This document shows positions 56,098-64,000 of a stretch of DNA of 64,000 nt, piece by piece. Source of the stretch: Oligoflexus sp. (lineage in GTDB: Bacteria; Bdellovibrionota_B; Oligoflexia; Oligoflexales; Oligoflexaceae); NCBI GenBank assembly GCA_014378195.1, contig JACMOC010000059.1:1-64000 (forward strand). Reading direction: 5' to 3'. The notes under the pieces were generated by a model that saw only the letters and a program-made list of their open reading frames with translations, was not told where the DNA came from and searched no databases. The first letter of the stretch is position 1. Each line of letters begins with the position of its first letter. The position numbers were made by a program, and so were the translations under genes.

Positions 56098-57060
56098 TCA
56101 ACATGGGGGTTGGGTTGGTAACTCGACATCGTGATGTTGGCCTGCATGATCGTGATCGTGGACGTCCTCGTGATCAATTTCTATCGTCACAAATTTATAA
56201 CCCTTGGTTTTTAAATCGCTACGCACGGCCTCACGGACAGTGTCCGGTGCACAGCCCTTGCTTATAAGCAAACGCGTCGTCAACACATGCTGATGCCCAT
56301 CGAGCGACCATGCCTGGAGCTCCACGACTTTTTCCACGCCTTTGATCATTTTCATCTGCTTTTGCAGTGTGCTTGTATCTTCGGCACCAGGAACGTACTG
56401 CAATATGATGCGGAAGGGTTCGCGAAGATTGCGAATCACGTTCCAACTGATAAACACGCTGATGCCCATCGCGAGGATCGGATCGATCCAGGCGAGGTTG
56501 AAAAAGTAGATACAGACTGCACCAATCAGAACGACGATCCAGCCGAGGAGATCTTCGACCAAATGCCAAGACATGATTTTTTCGTTGTGGGAGTGTCCGT
56601 GCGATAAACGAACAGCGGCAATCCCATTCACCGCGATACCGACAATGGCCAGGCCGACCATGCCTTTGACGTTGGGCAAAGCTTCCGGATGAATCAGGTG
56701 TTGCACGGCTTCTATCAAAACAACGACAGATCCGGAGATGATAACGATACCCGAGATGATAGCGGATACGACCGAATAACGAAGATAGCCGTAGGGCAGA
56801 CTCGCTGAGGGCCCACCCTGCGATTTTTTCTCAAGGTGCAAAGCTAACGCAAGGCTTAAGCTATCGCCAAGATCATGAATAGCCCCCGCAATGATTGCAA
56901 AACTCCCGGTAAGCGCTCCACCCACGAGTTCAATGAGCGAAAATACAAAATTAAGTATGAACGCAAAACGAATGCGTTTTATTGAGCCCGCATGATCCGC
57001 GCTGGCACCCAAACTCGAGTGGTCGTGACCGTGATGATGATGGTGGTGGTGGGAACCCAT
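56098..57060 (-). CDS. cation diffusion facilitator (CDF) metal exporter
   Basis: 320 residues. Six membrane helices carry the CDF zinc site: His62 and Asp66 in IHDLGDSLSL (helix 2) and His166, Asp170 in HLVEDLLGW (helix 5). A His-rich loop (RLSHGHSHNEK) and tail (DHEDVHDHDHAGQHHD) and the C-terminal cytoplasmic domain complete it. The protein begins with GSHHHHHHHGHDH. It should export Zn or a related divalent metal against protons. 29 bases beyond lies the ZIP-like gene. Confidence 0.92.
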   Translation of the reverse strand: MGSHHHHHHHGHDHSSLGASADHAGSIKRIRFAFILNFVFSLIELVGGALTGSFAIIAGAIHDLGDSLSLALALHLEKKSQGGPSASLPYGYLRYSVVSAIISGIVIISGSVVVLIEAVQHLIHPEALPNVKGMVGLAIVGIAVNGIAAVRLSHGHSHNEKIMSWHLVEDLLGWIVVLIGAVCIYFFNLAWIDPILAMGISVFISWNVIRNLREPFRIILQYVPGAEDTSTLQKQMKMIKGVEKVVELQAWSLDGHQHVLTTRLLISKGCAPDTVREAVRSDLKTKGYKFVTIEIDHEDVHDHDHAGQHHDVELPTQPPC

Positions 57061-57089
57061 CTTCGTATCTCCTTGGTGGTGCTTACACT

Positions 57090-57728
57090 CTAGTGATGAT
57101 GCTGTATTCGAAGCACAGACTCTTTTACATAATCATACACCAAATGGAAGAGCGCTCCTCCCATAAAGGCTTCAAACAGATCGAAATATGCCGGCATATG
57201 ACTGAATATGGCCTGGCTCGCCGCATAACCTAGAACTGTCCCTATTGCAATATTCAGCAGCACGAGGAGCGCCGCTTTGGAGCCGTAGCTTTCGTAAAAA
57301 TATTTCCAAAGGAACGCTTCAAACATGAGGCGATGAAGCAAAACACTTTGGCTTAATTTTTCGGGGTGAAGGGTATTACCGATAGGCATGTTGTTCACAT
57401 CAATCAAGGCTGCGCCATCAGTCATTGCATGCAGAAAGAGAAAAATCTGAAGGAGCACGAGAAATATGGATGAGCTTTTTTTCAGTGACCCGACGAAGAA
57501 GAAATGGTCCCCGTAGCTGAACACGACAAGACCGAGTCCAGCCGCGATAACCGCCTCTACTCCCCACGCTTCGAGATGTTCCATAATGATATGAGCGAAG
57601 ATGTTGTAGGTGATCGCTGCAACCAGAACAAAGGCAAAAACTTGCGACAGTCGACGATAACGCGTGACTCCAAGAACTACCAGAGGTGTGAGGGCAAGTT
57701 GTGCGAGGCTCAGGACGAGATAAAACAT
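57090..57728 (-). CDS. ZIP-like divalent metal membrane protein
   Basis: 212 residues with about seven hydrophobic segments. FLHAMTDGAAL (His100, Asp104, Gly105) matches the HNFxDG motif of ZIP helix 4, and LLHRLMFEAFL (His132, Glu137) matches the H----E spacing of helix 5 (HExPHE). The ligand spacing is right although the surrounding sequence is far from standard ZIPs. The protein ends in HHH. It is the first gene of an operon with the CDF exporter, 29 bases apart. A ZIP importer beside a CDF exporter would be an unusual pair; a sensor or CDF-coupled role is also possible. Confidence 0.6.
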   Translation of the reverse strand: MFYLVLSLAQLALTPLVVLGVTRYRRLSQVFAFVLVAAITYNIFAHIIMEHLEAWGVEAVIAAGLGLVVFSYGDHFFFVGSLKKSSSIFLVLLQIFLFLHAMTDGAALIDVNNMPIGNTLHPEKLSQSVLLHRLMFEAFLWKYFYESYGSKAALLVLLNIAIGTVLGYAASQAIFSHMPAYFDLFEAFMGGALFHLVYDYVKESVLRIQHHH

Positions 57729-57899
57729 CTTGAGTTTTTAAGCCTTATAAAGCAGGGGTCAAATTCTGGTAAAGATCGCCCCAAACTTAGAGACGCAGAC
57801 GTTCGTAGTTAAAGGATAGCCCGAAGCGAGTCAAGGTCTTTCCCGGCTCGCCTACATAGCTATAATGACTTACTCTAACGCAAAGAGTTGCTCTAGCCT

Positions 57900-58478
57900 T
57901 CAAGGATAAAGGAGAGTTCGCGTCCATTCGGACCCTTGACGGGTATAAACCCACCGATCGTGGAGGCGGTAGGGCCTCTCCACCCAAAACTCGACACGTT
58001 CCGGGATGATGCGCCATCCAGACCAGGCTTCGGGCCTGGGAACGGCTTGTCCTTCAAACTTGTCAGTAAATGTTTTGAGTCGACCTTCGAACTCGGCGCG
58101 ATCCGGCATGGAGTGGGATTGTTTGGAAGCCCACGCGCCAATCTGACTATCGCGAGCTCTGGATGCAAAATAGGCATCCGCTTCGGCATCGGACACAGCT
58201 TCGACATGACCACTAACCCGCACCTGTTTGCCGAGCTCTTCCCAATGAAAGTTGGACGCAGCAACGCCCGTGGCTTTAATGTCCTTCGACTTATCACTTT
58301 CGAGATTGGTATAAAACACAAGGCCGTGTTCATCAAAATGTTTCATGAGAACTATGCGAACCGCCGGTATGCCCGCCGCATTTACCGTGGCGAGGGACAT
58401 AGCATTCGGATAACGCAGAGAGGTTGTCTGAGCTTCCTTAAACCAGAGATCAAATTCTTGGATGGGCGTGAGCATCAT
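57900..58478 (-). CDS. pdxH: pyridoxamine/pyridoxine 5'-phosphate oxidase
   Basis: 192 residues. MSLATVNAAGIPAVRIVLMKHFDEHGLVFYTN, the SDKSKDI segment, ASRARDSQIGAWASKQS, and the C-terminal RPYRLHDRWVYTR are the FMN- and substrate-binding blocks of PdxH, including the conserved R-H pair near the end. It makes pyridoxal 5'-phosphate. Monocistronic. Confidence 0.94.
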   Translation of the reverse strand: MMLTPIQEFDLWFKEAQTTSLRYPNAMSLATVNAAGIPAVRIVLMKHFDEHGLVFYTNLESDKSKDIKATGVAASNFHWEELGKQVRVSGHVEAVSDAEADAYFASRARDSQIGAWASKQSHSMPDRAEFEGRLKTFTDKFEGQAVPRPEAWSGWRIIPERVEFWVERPYRLHDRWVYTRQGSEWTRTLLYP

Positions 58479-58570
58479 GATGGGTCCTTTCCTGCGAGGC
58501 TACCTCCTGTGGATAGCTCTTTGGGGAAGGGAGAGGAAGGGAAAACGTGAAGCAGCGGGCCTCTGGAATT

Positions 58571-61192
58571 CTAAAGGCTACCCGAGAAGTCAAAAAGAAC
58601 GCCAGGTTTGGTGTCTTCCTTGGAATCGATACGGCGATAAAAGATCCCGTTTAGCGAAAAGCGAAACACTGTCACGGTGTCTTTACCCGCAATGTCGCCT
58701 CCGATGGGGAGACTATAACCAACACCCGAAACGGTGATATCGGTATTTGGATCCATCATCTGCGCGCCGTCTAAAAAGATCTTGAATTGCGATCGACGCG
58801 GCAGGACAAACCAGGATTCAGGCAAAGGCAATGCGGCCGGAAAAGAGGTTTCCAGGTTGAATGCGGCTACGCGTAATGCTCCGATAAGATGAGGTTTATC
58901 AAGCCTGACATGGGCTTCGTCGAGGTTTTGAGCCCGAAACAGCGCTGTCGCAGGGACAATGCCGTCGACCCGGGACGCTCCATAAAAGAGCCGAAAGCGC
59001 GCGCCGACTTTTCGGGATTCACAGCCGGCACTCAGCCTTGCATACGAGCGCGTGTAGTTGAAATCCTTGGAGGGTACATAAATCGTTGACTCGGTATCAG
59101 CTTCTTCATCATGAAAACAGGCTTTCCCCGACTCCCCATGCGAGCCAAGGCTCGCGCCTGCAGTGAAGTGATTGGCGCTTGGTTGCCCCATCATCTGTTC
59201 GGAACGAATGCGCGTTGAGCCGACGAGCCTCGGAAAAAGTGACCAAAGTGGGTTTCGTTTTACGGAGAGATCAATGCGTCGTTCGCCAACTTCAACGTGA
59301 CCGTCGTCCTGGCCTATTTTAAGCATATAAAAGAGGGAAGATTCGGGGAAAGCCTTGACATAAATCACGTTAAAACCAGCTCGATTGATCTGCGGCGTAT
59401 ACCGGAGCAGACCTGTCAGGCCAGAGTTCAGGTAACGCAGAGTTTGCCAGGCAAGATCGATCGTGAAGGGTTCGCCTGGCAACTGTGTGGCAAATGGCAG
59501 CCAGAGAATGGTATACGCGTCGTCCTCAAGGCCGCGCGCCGCACCCGGAAAAAATGCTATTTTTGGAGCTCCAGTCTTATTGTTGAAGCGATCTTTATCG
59601 TACATGGCCCGGCCAGGATTCAATTCGATTTTGCTGATCTCGCGTTCCGGATCGACCAAAGGGACTTCGACATCCTGAGCTAGAGGATCGATGAAAACCA
59701 TATGGTGTTCACCACTTTTGGTCGTGACCCAGAGGTCGACGGGGAGGAGGAGGTCATTTTCATAATGAACGCGAGCGTAGCTTTTGCCGTCGCGCGTAAA
59801 CGTCCCGTTGAGAGACACGTCAGGCCAATCATCAGATTGCCAGTATTTGAGCATCAGGGTGGATATGCCCGGTTCGTATTTATCAGCGAGCTTTAAAACG
59901 TCAGATGGTTGAAGGCTTTCCTCGCCGCACTGATGACTGGCGTCTTGAAGAAACGATTGAAACGGTTTGTCACCGAGTTTCCACTGAAGATACCGGAGCA
60001 CCTGAGTGTTCCGTATATAAGATATGAACGGGCGATCCGCACTTGCGGGATGAGAGATGCCTTCGCTGTTGAGCAAAGATGTTTGTGGGTGCAGCAACGA
60101 GAGGGAGGCAGCAGCAAGGTCCTGCGCCTGCCGATAGTTGAGATTGAAATAGGGCTTGCCGCCTGCGTCTCGACCAAACAATTCAAAATAATCAGTTTCG
60201 CCCGTTAAAAGCGACGAGAGGAGAATATCGGCAAGACCTTGCACCAGCCAATGATCATCGACGGTCGCGGCACGACACCCGAGGCCGTACCATTGCTGAG
60301 CAATCTGCAGCGAAAGCTGCCACACGTTCCAGTGGGTAACATCCTGCTGCAAATAACGCATCGCGGGTTGCTGTGGTGTATTGAGGGTCACCAGACCGGG
60401 CGTCCGCACTGGCTCATAATCGTCTGTTTCCACTAATAAAATCGTCGGTTCTTCGATCTTGCCTGTGATTTTGGCAAATTTGGCGAGTGCGATTTTGGCA
60501 AAGTTTATGAGTTGACTAAAGCCTTTGCTTTTTGAGACGGAGATCAGAGTTTGCTCGCCTATGGTATGAACCGCGAGCTCCGCATGCTTGAAAAAAACCG
60601 CGGAAAAAGTCGAACCGTCATAGATCCAGGTTTTTTCTCTCTGGAGACCAGGAGCCGCGAGTTGCCACTCGCCAGGCTGAGAGATCGTCACTTCGAAGTG
60701 ACCTTTGGGCCAAATACTGGCAAAAGTCTGGTCTTCCGCTGACGGGCACGATTTTAAAAGAATGGGATGCCACAGTGTGAGAAGGCGCGGCGCTTCGGAA
60801 CGATCGCTCCAACCGCCCATCGTGAGGAGATATTTGAGTTTGAGAGTCTTGCCAGGCAAATGAGCGATCCGATAGAGGGCTGGGCCGATATGCTCAAGAT
60901 TGTGGCTATCGATCCATTCGATCCCAAGTTCCTGCCGACCGGCATTATCCTGTGGCGAAGGGGCTTTAAGAGATTCGAGTAAAAGAATATCCCGCAGACG
61001 TTGGTCGTGAGCGGGCACATACAAACATGAGGCTTCGGTTGCACCTTCGATCTCGAAGTCAACCTCGATGGGTCCTTTAAGATCGATAGCCTCTTGGCTC
61101 ATCACCAGGTTCGCTCGATAGCGCAACTCAGGCTGAGCAATACCCAGCCCAGTCCAGAGCAATACTACGAGGAGCCCAAAGCGATTGATCAT
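58571..61192 (-). CDS. M1-aminopeptidase-like pseudoenzyme with a probable beta-barrel C-terminus
   Basis: 873 residues, with a signal peptide (1-19). Residues 20-280 are beta-rich, like the M1 N-terminal domain. At 294-319 SLQIAQQWYGL...DDHWLVQG aligns with V-AHELAHQWWG...W-WL-EG of M1 peptidases. The HExxH-x18-E zinc site is replaced position by position: Leu295, Gln296, Gln299, Gln318. Spacing is exact. The last 230 residues are made of short amphipathic strands (HFTAGASLG, KVGARFRLFYGAS, DTVTVFRFSLNGIFYRRI), suggesting an outer-membrane barrel; the final residue is Leu, not the usual Phe. A binding or scaffold role is inferred. It is downstream of the HPt-like gene, 14 bases apart. Confidence 0.7.
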   Translation of the reverse strand: MINRFGLLVVLLWTGLGIAQPELRYRANLVMSQEAIDLKGPIEVDFEIEGATEASCLYVPAHDQRLRDILLLESLKAPSPQDNAGRQELGIEWIDSHNLEHIGPALYRIAHLPGKTLKLKYLLTMGGWSDRSEAPRLLTLWHPILLKSCPSAEDQTFASIWPKGHFEVTISQPGEWQLAAPGLQREKTWIYDGSTFSAVFFKHAELAVHTIGEQTLISVSKSKGFSQLINFAKIALAKFAKITGKIEEPTILLVETDDYEPVRTPGLVTLNTPQQPAMRYLQQDVTHWNVWQLSLQIAQQWYGLGCRAATVDDHWLVQGLADILLSSLLTGETDYFELFGRDAGGKPYFNLNYRQAQDLAAASLSLLHPQTSLLNSEGISHPASADRPFISYIRNTQVLRYLQWKLGDKPFQSFLQDASHQCGEESLQPSDVLKLADKYEPGISTLMLKYWQSDDWPDVSLNGTFTRDGKSYARVHYENDLLLPVDLWVTTKSGEHHMVFIDPLAQDVEVPLVDPEREISKIELNPGRAMYDKDRFNNKTGAPKIAFFPGAARGLEDDAYTILWLPFATQLPGEPFTIDLAWQTLRYLNSGLTGLLRYTPQINRAGFNVIYVKAFPESSLFYMLKIGQDDGHVEVGERRIDLSVKRNPLWSLFPRLVGSTRIRSEQMMGQPSANHFTAGASLGSHGESGKACFHDEEADTESTIYVPSKDFNYTRSYARLSAGCESRKVGARFRLFYGASRVDGIVPATALFRAQNLDEAHVRLDKPHLIGALRVAAFNLETSFPAALPLPESWFVLPRRSQFKIFLDGAQMMDPNTDITVSGVGYSLPIGGDIAGKDTVTVFRFSLNGIFYRRIDSKEDTKPGVLFDFSGSL

Positions 61193-61206
61193 TCTCGTGT
61201 CAGACC

Positions 61207-61497
61207 TTATACGAACTTCGGTTTAACGGTGGAAAGGAAATCGCGCATTTTCACGAGCAGCTCTTCGCACTCGGCCTGACGATGTTCGGCAGCATGACCA
61301 ATGAGTTCATTGGAAATTTCACCTAGAACTGTCATCCCATAAGTCGGCGCCGTTCCTGCGACACGTTTGCTGATCTTTTCGATTGCGGGATAGTCCTTAC
61401 GGCCGAGGGCCAGCTGGAGATAACCCAAGTCTTCTTGTCTGCCGCGGATATAACGCGGCAGAACGTCCTGTAGACCCCTGTCAATTTCGACGATCAT
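61207..61497 (-). CDS. HPt-like helical protein without the phosphorylatable His
   Basis: 96 residues from ATG 61497, after AAGGAACTCAGC. The pattern ISKRVAGTAPTYGMTVLGEISNELI lines up with the HPt helix AH-LKG-A---G---L: the Gly, Ala and following Tyr-Gly are kept, but Lys stands in place of the phospho-His. The rest is helical. It forms an operon with the M1-like gene downstream (14 bases apart). A role as a docking protein rather than a phosphorelay step is an inference. Confidence 0.55.
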   Translation of the reverse strand: MIVEIDRGLQDVLPRYIRGRQEDLGYLQLALGRKDYPAIEKISKRVAGTAPTYGMTVLGEISNELIGHAAEHRQAECEELLVKMRDFLSTVKPKFV

Positions 61498-61625
61498 GCT
61501 GAGTTCCTTTGAAATGATGAGAAGAGTGATGTCACAACAACCATTATAAAACACATTCGAGAGGCAAATGTTTCACCCCGGTGAGGCTTTTGGGAAAAGG
61601 ATTTGCGCCCCTAGGGAACCAACCG

Positions 61626-61653
61626 TTGACAAAGCCGAGTGACCCTTTATAAT
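61626..61653 (+). promoter_or_regulatory. consensus sigma-70 promoter of tig
   Basis: TTGACA at 61626-61631 and TATAAT at 61648-61653, both perfect, with a 16-base spacer. The tig start codon is 61 bases downstream. Confidence 0.82.
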
Positions 61654-61714
61654 TTGCAGACTTTTCTGGTGGCTGAATGAGTCCGCCGCGTTAGAGATCC
61701 CCATAGAGGTAATT

Positions 61715-63016
61715 ATGAAGGCTCATGTCGAAGAAGTTAGTTCCGTTCAGCGCCGCATCCGTGTCGAACTCAGTGCAATCGATGTTAAATCGGCATTTGA
61801 TTCCGTCTATAAAAACCTGCAAGGCAAGGCTCGTATCAATGGCTTCCGTCCCGGCAAGGCGCCACTGAACGTTATTAAAAAGATGTACGGCAGTTCTATC
61901 GCTTACGATGTTGCTGACCAACTTGTCCGTAACAACCTGTTTACGGCAATCGAAGAAAAAGATCTGCGTCCTATCGCCGCTCCTGTTCTCGAAACTTTCG
62001 ATCTGCCTAAAGAAGACGCAGACTACGCCTTCTCGGCGATTGTCGACATACTTCCTACGCTCGCGATCTCTGGCTACAAAGGCCTGAACCTTTCGGCAAG
62101 TGTCGTAGATGTTGGTGATAGCGATGTTGAGCGCGAAATCGAATTTATCCAACGCCGCCAGGCCAAAAGCAAAGATGCTCCTGAAGGCACCTTAGCGAAA
62201 GCTGGCCACGTCGTAAATATCAGTCAGAAGGCGACTGTTGACGGCGAGGAGTTCTCGGAATTCACGTTTGATAAAGTTCCGGTCGAACTGGGCAAAAACT
62301 ACCTCCTCCCCGAACTTGAGGAAGCGGTTGTCGGCATGAAGGTCGGCGATTCGAAGAAAGTTACGATCGCAGTCCCAGAGCACGTTTTGGACAAATCCAA
62401 AGTGGGTAAAAAAGCTGAGGCCACTGTTAAGCTTGAAGGCATCACCGAGCTTACACTTCCTGAAGTGAACGATGAACTCGCGAAAGACCTTGGCCTCGAA
62501 AACCTCCAGACTCTCAAGGCAAATATTCGCGATCGTCTTGACAAACAAGCCGACAGCCATAAACGCAATCAGCTCGAGACTGGCATTTTTGAAGAATTGA
62601 ACAAAACAAATTCTTTCGAAGTTCCCCCGTCGATGATTGAGCAGGTAATCGACAGCATGTTTGACGAGGCCGAATTTTCCTCGGATTCCGAACGTAAAGC
62701 GATGAAAGCCAATGCTGCTGAGCGTGAAAAAGCGCGCGAGACGGCTTTGCAGCGCGCCCGCAACACTCTGATTCTTTCTGAAGTAATCAAGTCAGAAAAG
62801 ATTAACGTCACGGACGAGGATTTCGACGCCTACGTAAAAGAACTTATTGGCGGATCAATGGGCGGCATGCCTGCTGACACAAAACTCATTGAAAGCATCA
62901 AAGCCTCAATGGGCCAACATGCACGTGAGTCTCTGCTCTTCAAAAAAGCGATCGATTTTGTGATTTCTCACTCGAAAATTACTGAGAGCAAGGAAACTAG
63001 CCCTACTCCGGCTTAA
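61715..63016 (+). CDS. tig: trigger factor
   Basis: 433 residues. The ribosome-binding N-terminal domain (VSSVQRRIRVEL, then the GFRPGKAPLNVIKK signature), the FKBP-like PPIase domain (HVVNISQKATVDGEEF to GMKVGDSKKVTI) and the C-terminal chaperone arms are all present. It binds nascent chains at the ribosome exit. TAGAGGTAATT precedes the ATG. A perfect promoter lies upstream and a strong terminator downstream; clpP and clpX follow in the classical order. Confidence 0.95.
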   Translation: MKAHVEEVSSVQRRIRVELSAIDVKSAFDSVYKNLQGKARINGFRPGKAPLNVIKKMYGSSIAYDVADQLVRNNLFTAIEEKDLRPIAAPVLETFDLPKEDADYAFSAIVDILPTLAISGYKGLNLSASVVDVGDSDVEREIEFIQRRQAKSKDAPEGTLAKAGHVVNISQKATVDGEEFSEFTFDKVPVELGKNYLLPELEEAVVGMKVGDSKKVTIAVPEHVLDKSKVGKKAEATVKLEGITELTLPEVNDELAKDLGLENLQTLKANIRDRLDKQADSHKRNQLETGIFEELNKTNSFEVPPSMIEQVIDSMFDEAEFSSDSERKAMKANAAEREKARETALQRARNTLILSEVIKSEKINVTDEDFDAYVKELIGGSMGGMPADTKLIESIKASMGQHARESLLFKKAIDFVISHSKITESKETSPTPA

Positions 63017-63050
63017 CAACTGCTGAATTTTTCACGACACTTCTGATACA

Positions 63051-63090
63051 ATCCTCTCTGGCACTAAAATTTGTCAGAGAGGATTTTTTT
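63051..63090 (+). terminator. terminator after tig
   Basis: ATCCTCTCTG and CAGAGAGGAT pair over a 13-base loop, followed by a run of Ts. It means clpP is normally transcribed from its own promoter. Confidence 0.9.
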
Positions 63091-63269
63091 ATCTTCGTCT
63101 AAGACAAGTTGTGCCAACTGAATTCGGACTTACTCCTAGAGCTTAGGATGCATCTTGTGTTTGACGAGGATGTGGCTTAAGTTAGAGGTGTATGTATTGA
63201 CAACTGCAACGAAAATTGCGGCTCAATACACGAAAGCGTAAACCCCAGTAGCTGTATAAGGATGTTGCA

Positions 63270-63872
63270 ATGGCGCTCATACCTGTTGTCGTTGAGCAAA
63301 CAAACCGCGGCGAGCGTTCGTGGGATATCTATTCCCGCTTGCTTCAGGAACGGATCGTGATGTTGGGCTCGCCCGTTTACGACGAAGTCGCAAACGTAAT
63401 TGTCGCTCAGCTGCTTTATCTTGAAAGTGTCGATCCCGAAAAAGACATCAGCTTCTATATAAATACACCAGGTGGTTCAATTACCGCCGGGATGGCTATT
63501 TACGACTGTATGCAGCTTATTCGGCCCGATGTTCGCACTTACTGTATCGGTCAGTGCGCAAGCATGGGTGCGTGGCTCCTCGCCGCTGGATCCGAAGGCA
63601 AACGGCATATCTTGCCCAATGCGAGCGTTATGCTGCATCAGCCTCTCGGGGGTGCCGGTGGTCAGGCGACTGACATCGATATTCACGCGCAGGAGATTAT
63701 CAAAACGAAAGCGCGTATGATCTCTATTCTCTCGCGCCACACAGGCCAGACCGAAGACCGCATCAAACGTGATATCGATCGCGACTTCTTTATGACTGCG
63801 GAGCAAGCAAAAGAGTACGGTATGGTAGATCACATTATCGCACCGGCGAAAAAGTTACCGAAAAAAGCCTAG
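63270..63872 (+). CDS. clpP: ATP-dependent Clp protease proteolytic subunit
   Basis: 200 residues. The catalytic triad is Ser98 in [11 protein letters not shown], His123 in MLHQPLGG and Asp172 in [23 protein letters not shown] is the handle-region signature. ClpP forms the tetradecameric chamber that works with ClpX or ClpA. ATAAGGATGTTGCA precedes the ATG. Confidence 0.96.
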   Translation: MALIPVVVEQTNRGERSWDIYSRLLQERIVMLGSPVYDEVANVIVAQLLYLESVDPEKDISFYINTPGGSITAGMAIYDCMQLIRPDVRTYCIGQCASMGAWLLAAGSEGKRHILPNASVMLHQPLGGAGGQATDIDIHAQEIIKTKARMISILSRHTGQTEDRIKRDIDRDFFMTAEQAKEYGMVDHIIAPAKKLPKKA

Positions 63873-63969
63873 GCTTACGTGGTTTTTCATCAACAATCCG
63901 GCTAAAGTGTCGTACTCTTTTTTTGGGAGTGCGGCATTCTTTTGAAGCAGATCCTTAAGGAGATATCGT

Positions 63970-64000
63970 ATGGCCAGCAAAGACAGCGGCCTGCATTGCA
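63970..64000 (+). CDS. clpX: ClpX, first ten codons (cut by window edge)
   Basis: AAGGAGATATCGT is followed by ATG 63970 and a frame giving MASKDSGLHC to the edge of the window. The place after tig-clpP and the Cys at residue 10, which would begin the N-terminal zinc finger (C-FC), fit ClpX. Only ten residues are seen, so the call rests mainly on gene order. Confidence 0.75.
   Translation, partial: MASKDSGLHC

Noticed and set aside
57787-58336. Alternative frames over pdxH on both strands.
   Set aside because: The pdxH frame has clear family motifs; the others have none.
63197-63221. TTGACA box upstream of clpP.
   Set aside because: No good -10 hexamer at 16-18 bases; the only candidate (CTCAAT) lies 19 bases away.

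Overview
The window reads as chromosomal DNA of a Gram-negative bacterium with an outer membrane, a large lipoprotein complement and a TonB/ExbB/ExbD energy system. The mix of genes (DUF1592/DUF1552 secreted pair, many 'LxxC' lipoproteins of unknown function, tig-clpP-clpX order, OlsB/OlsA ornithine-lipid genes, Ser/Thr kinase, orphan NarL-type regulator) suggests a member of the Bdellovibrionota/Oligoflexia or the old deltaproteobacterial grade. This placement is inference from gene content only. Base composition is near 50% GC, coding density is high, and both strands are used in short operons.

Left end (1-5.1 kb): a scar region. Two IS66 fragments meet in opposite orientation at the edge, followed by a lipoprotein esterase with tectonin-like repeats, a 0.7-kb gene-free stretch, and a graveyard of DNA-repair genes: an AlkA-type glycosylase broken by a Trp-to-TGA change and a uracil-DNA-glycosylase fragment, with an intact DUF2945 gene between them. 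5.2-14.7 kb: lipid and envelope metabolism, with a divergent OlsB/OlsA ornithine-lipid module, an M14 peptidase, DoxX, an OYE reductase, a neutral ceramidase homologue with Thr at the nucleophile position, and hemolysin III. 15-21 kb: a secreted c-type-heme DUF1592 lipoprotein plus DUF1552 partner and a two-domain M16 protease. 21-30.5 kb: aldolase, TatA, a pirin-OsmC-membrane protein-nucleoside phosphorylase region, a lipoprotein gene broken by a TAG and a frameshift, a lipase-like lipoprotein and an AI-2E family exporter.

30.6-47.4 kb: HflX with an acidic insert, ExbD/ExbB/TonB, endonuclease I, MurJ, unknown lipoproteins, a GT2/GT-C glycosylation pair, Hpt, small unknown genes and an orphan response regulator. 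47.8-57.7 kb: topoisomerase III, a Dus enzyme, a 3'-truncated group II intron sitting directly behind a transcription terminator, a signalling group (coiled-coil protein, atypical Ser/Thr kinase, Dabb protein, cyclic-nucleotide-binding regulator) and a CDF exporter next to a ZIP-like membrane protein. 57.9-64 kb: PdxH, a two-gene operon of a histidine-less HPt-like protein and an M1-peptidase-like protein that has lost all catalytic residues and carries a probable beta-barrel tail, then tig (consensus promoter), clpP and the first codons of clpX.

The least explained elements are the M1-like pseudoenzyme operon, the Thr-substituted ceramidase, the intron remnant behind its terminator, and several large lipoproteins without recognisable domains. 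No CRISPR array, prophage, rRNA or tRNA gene was recognised.
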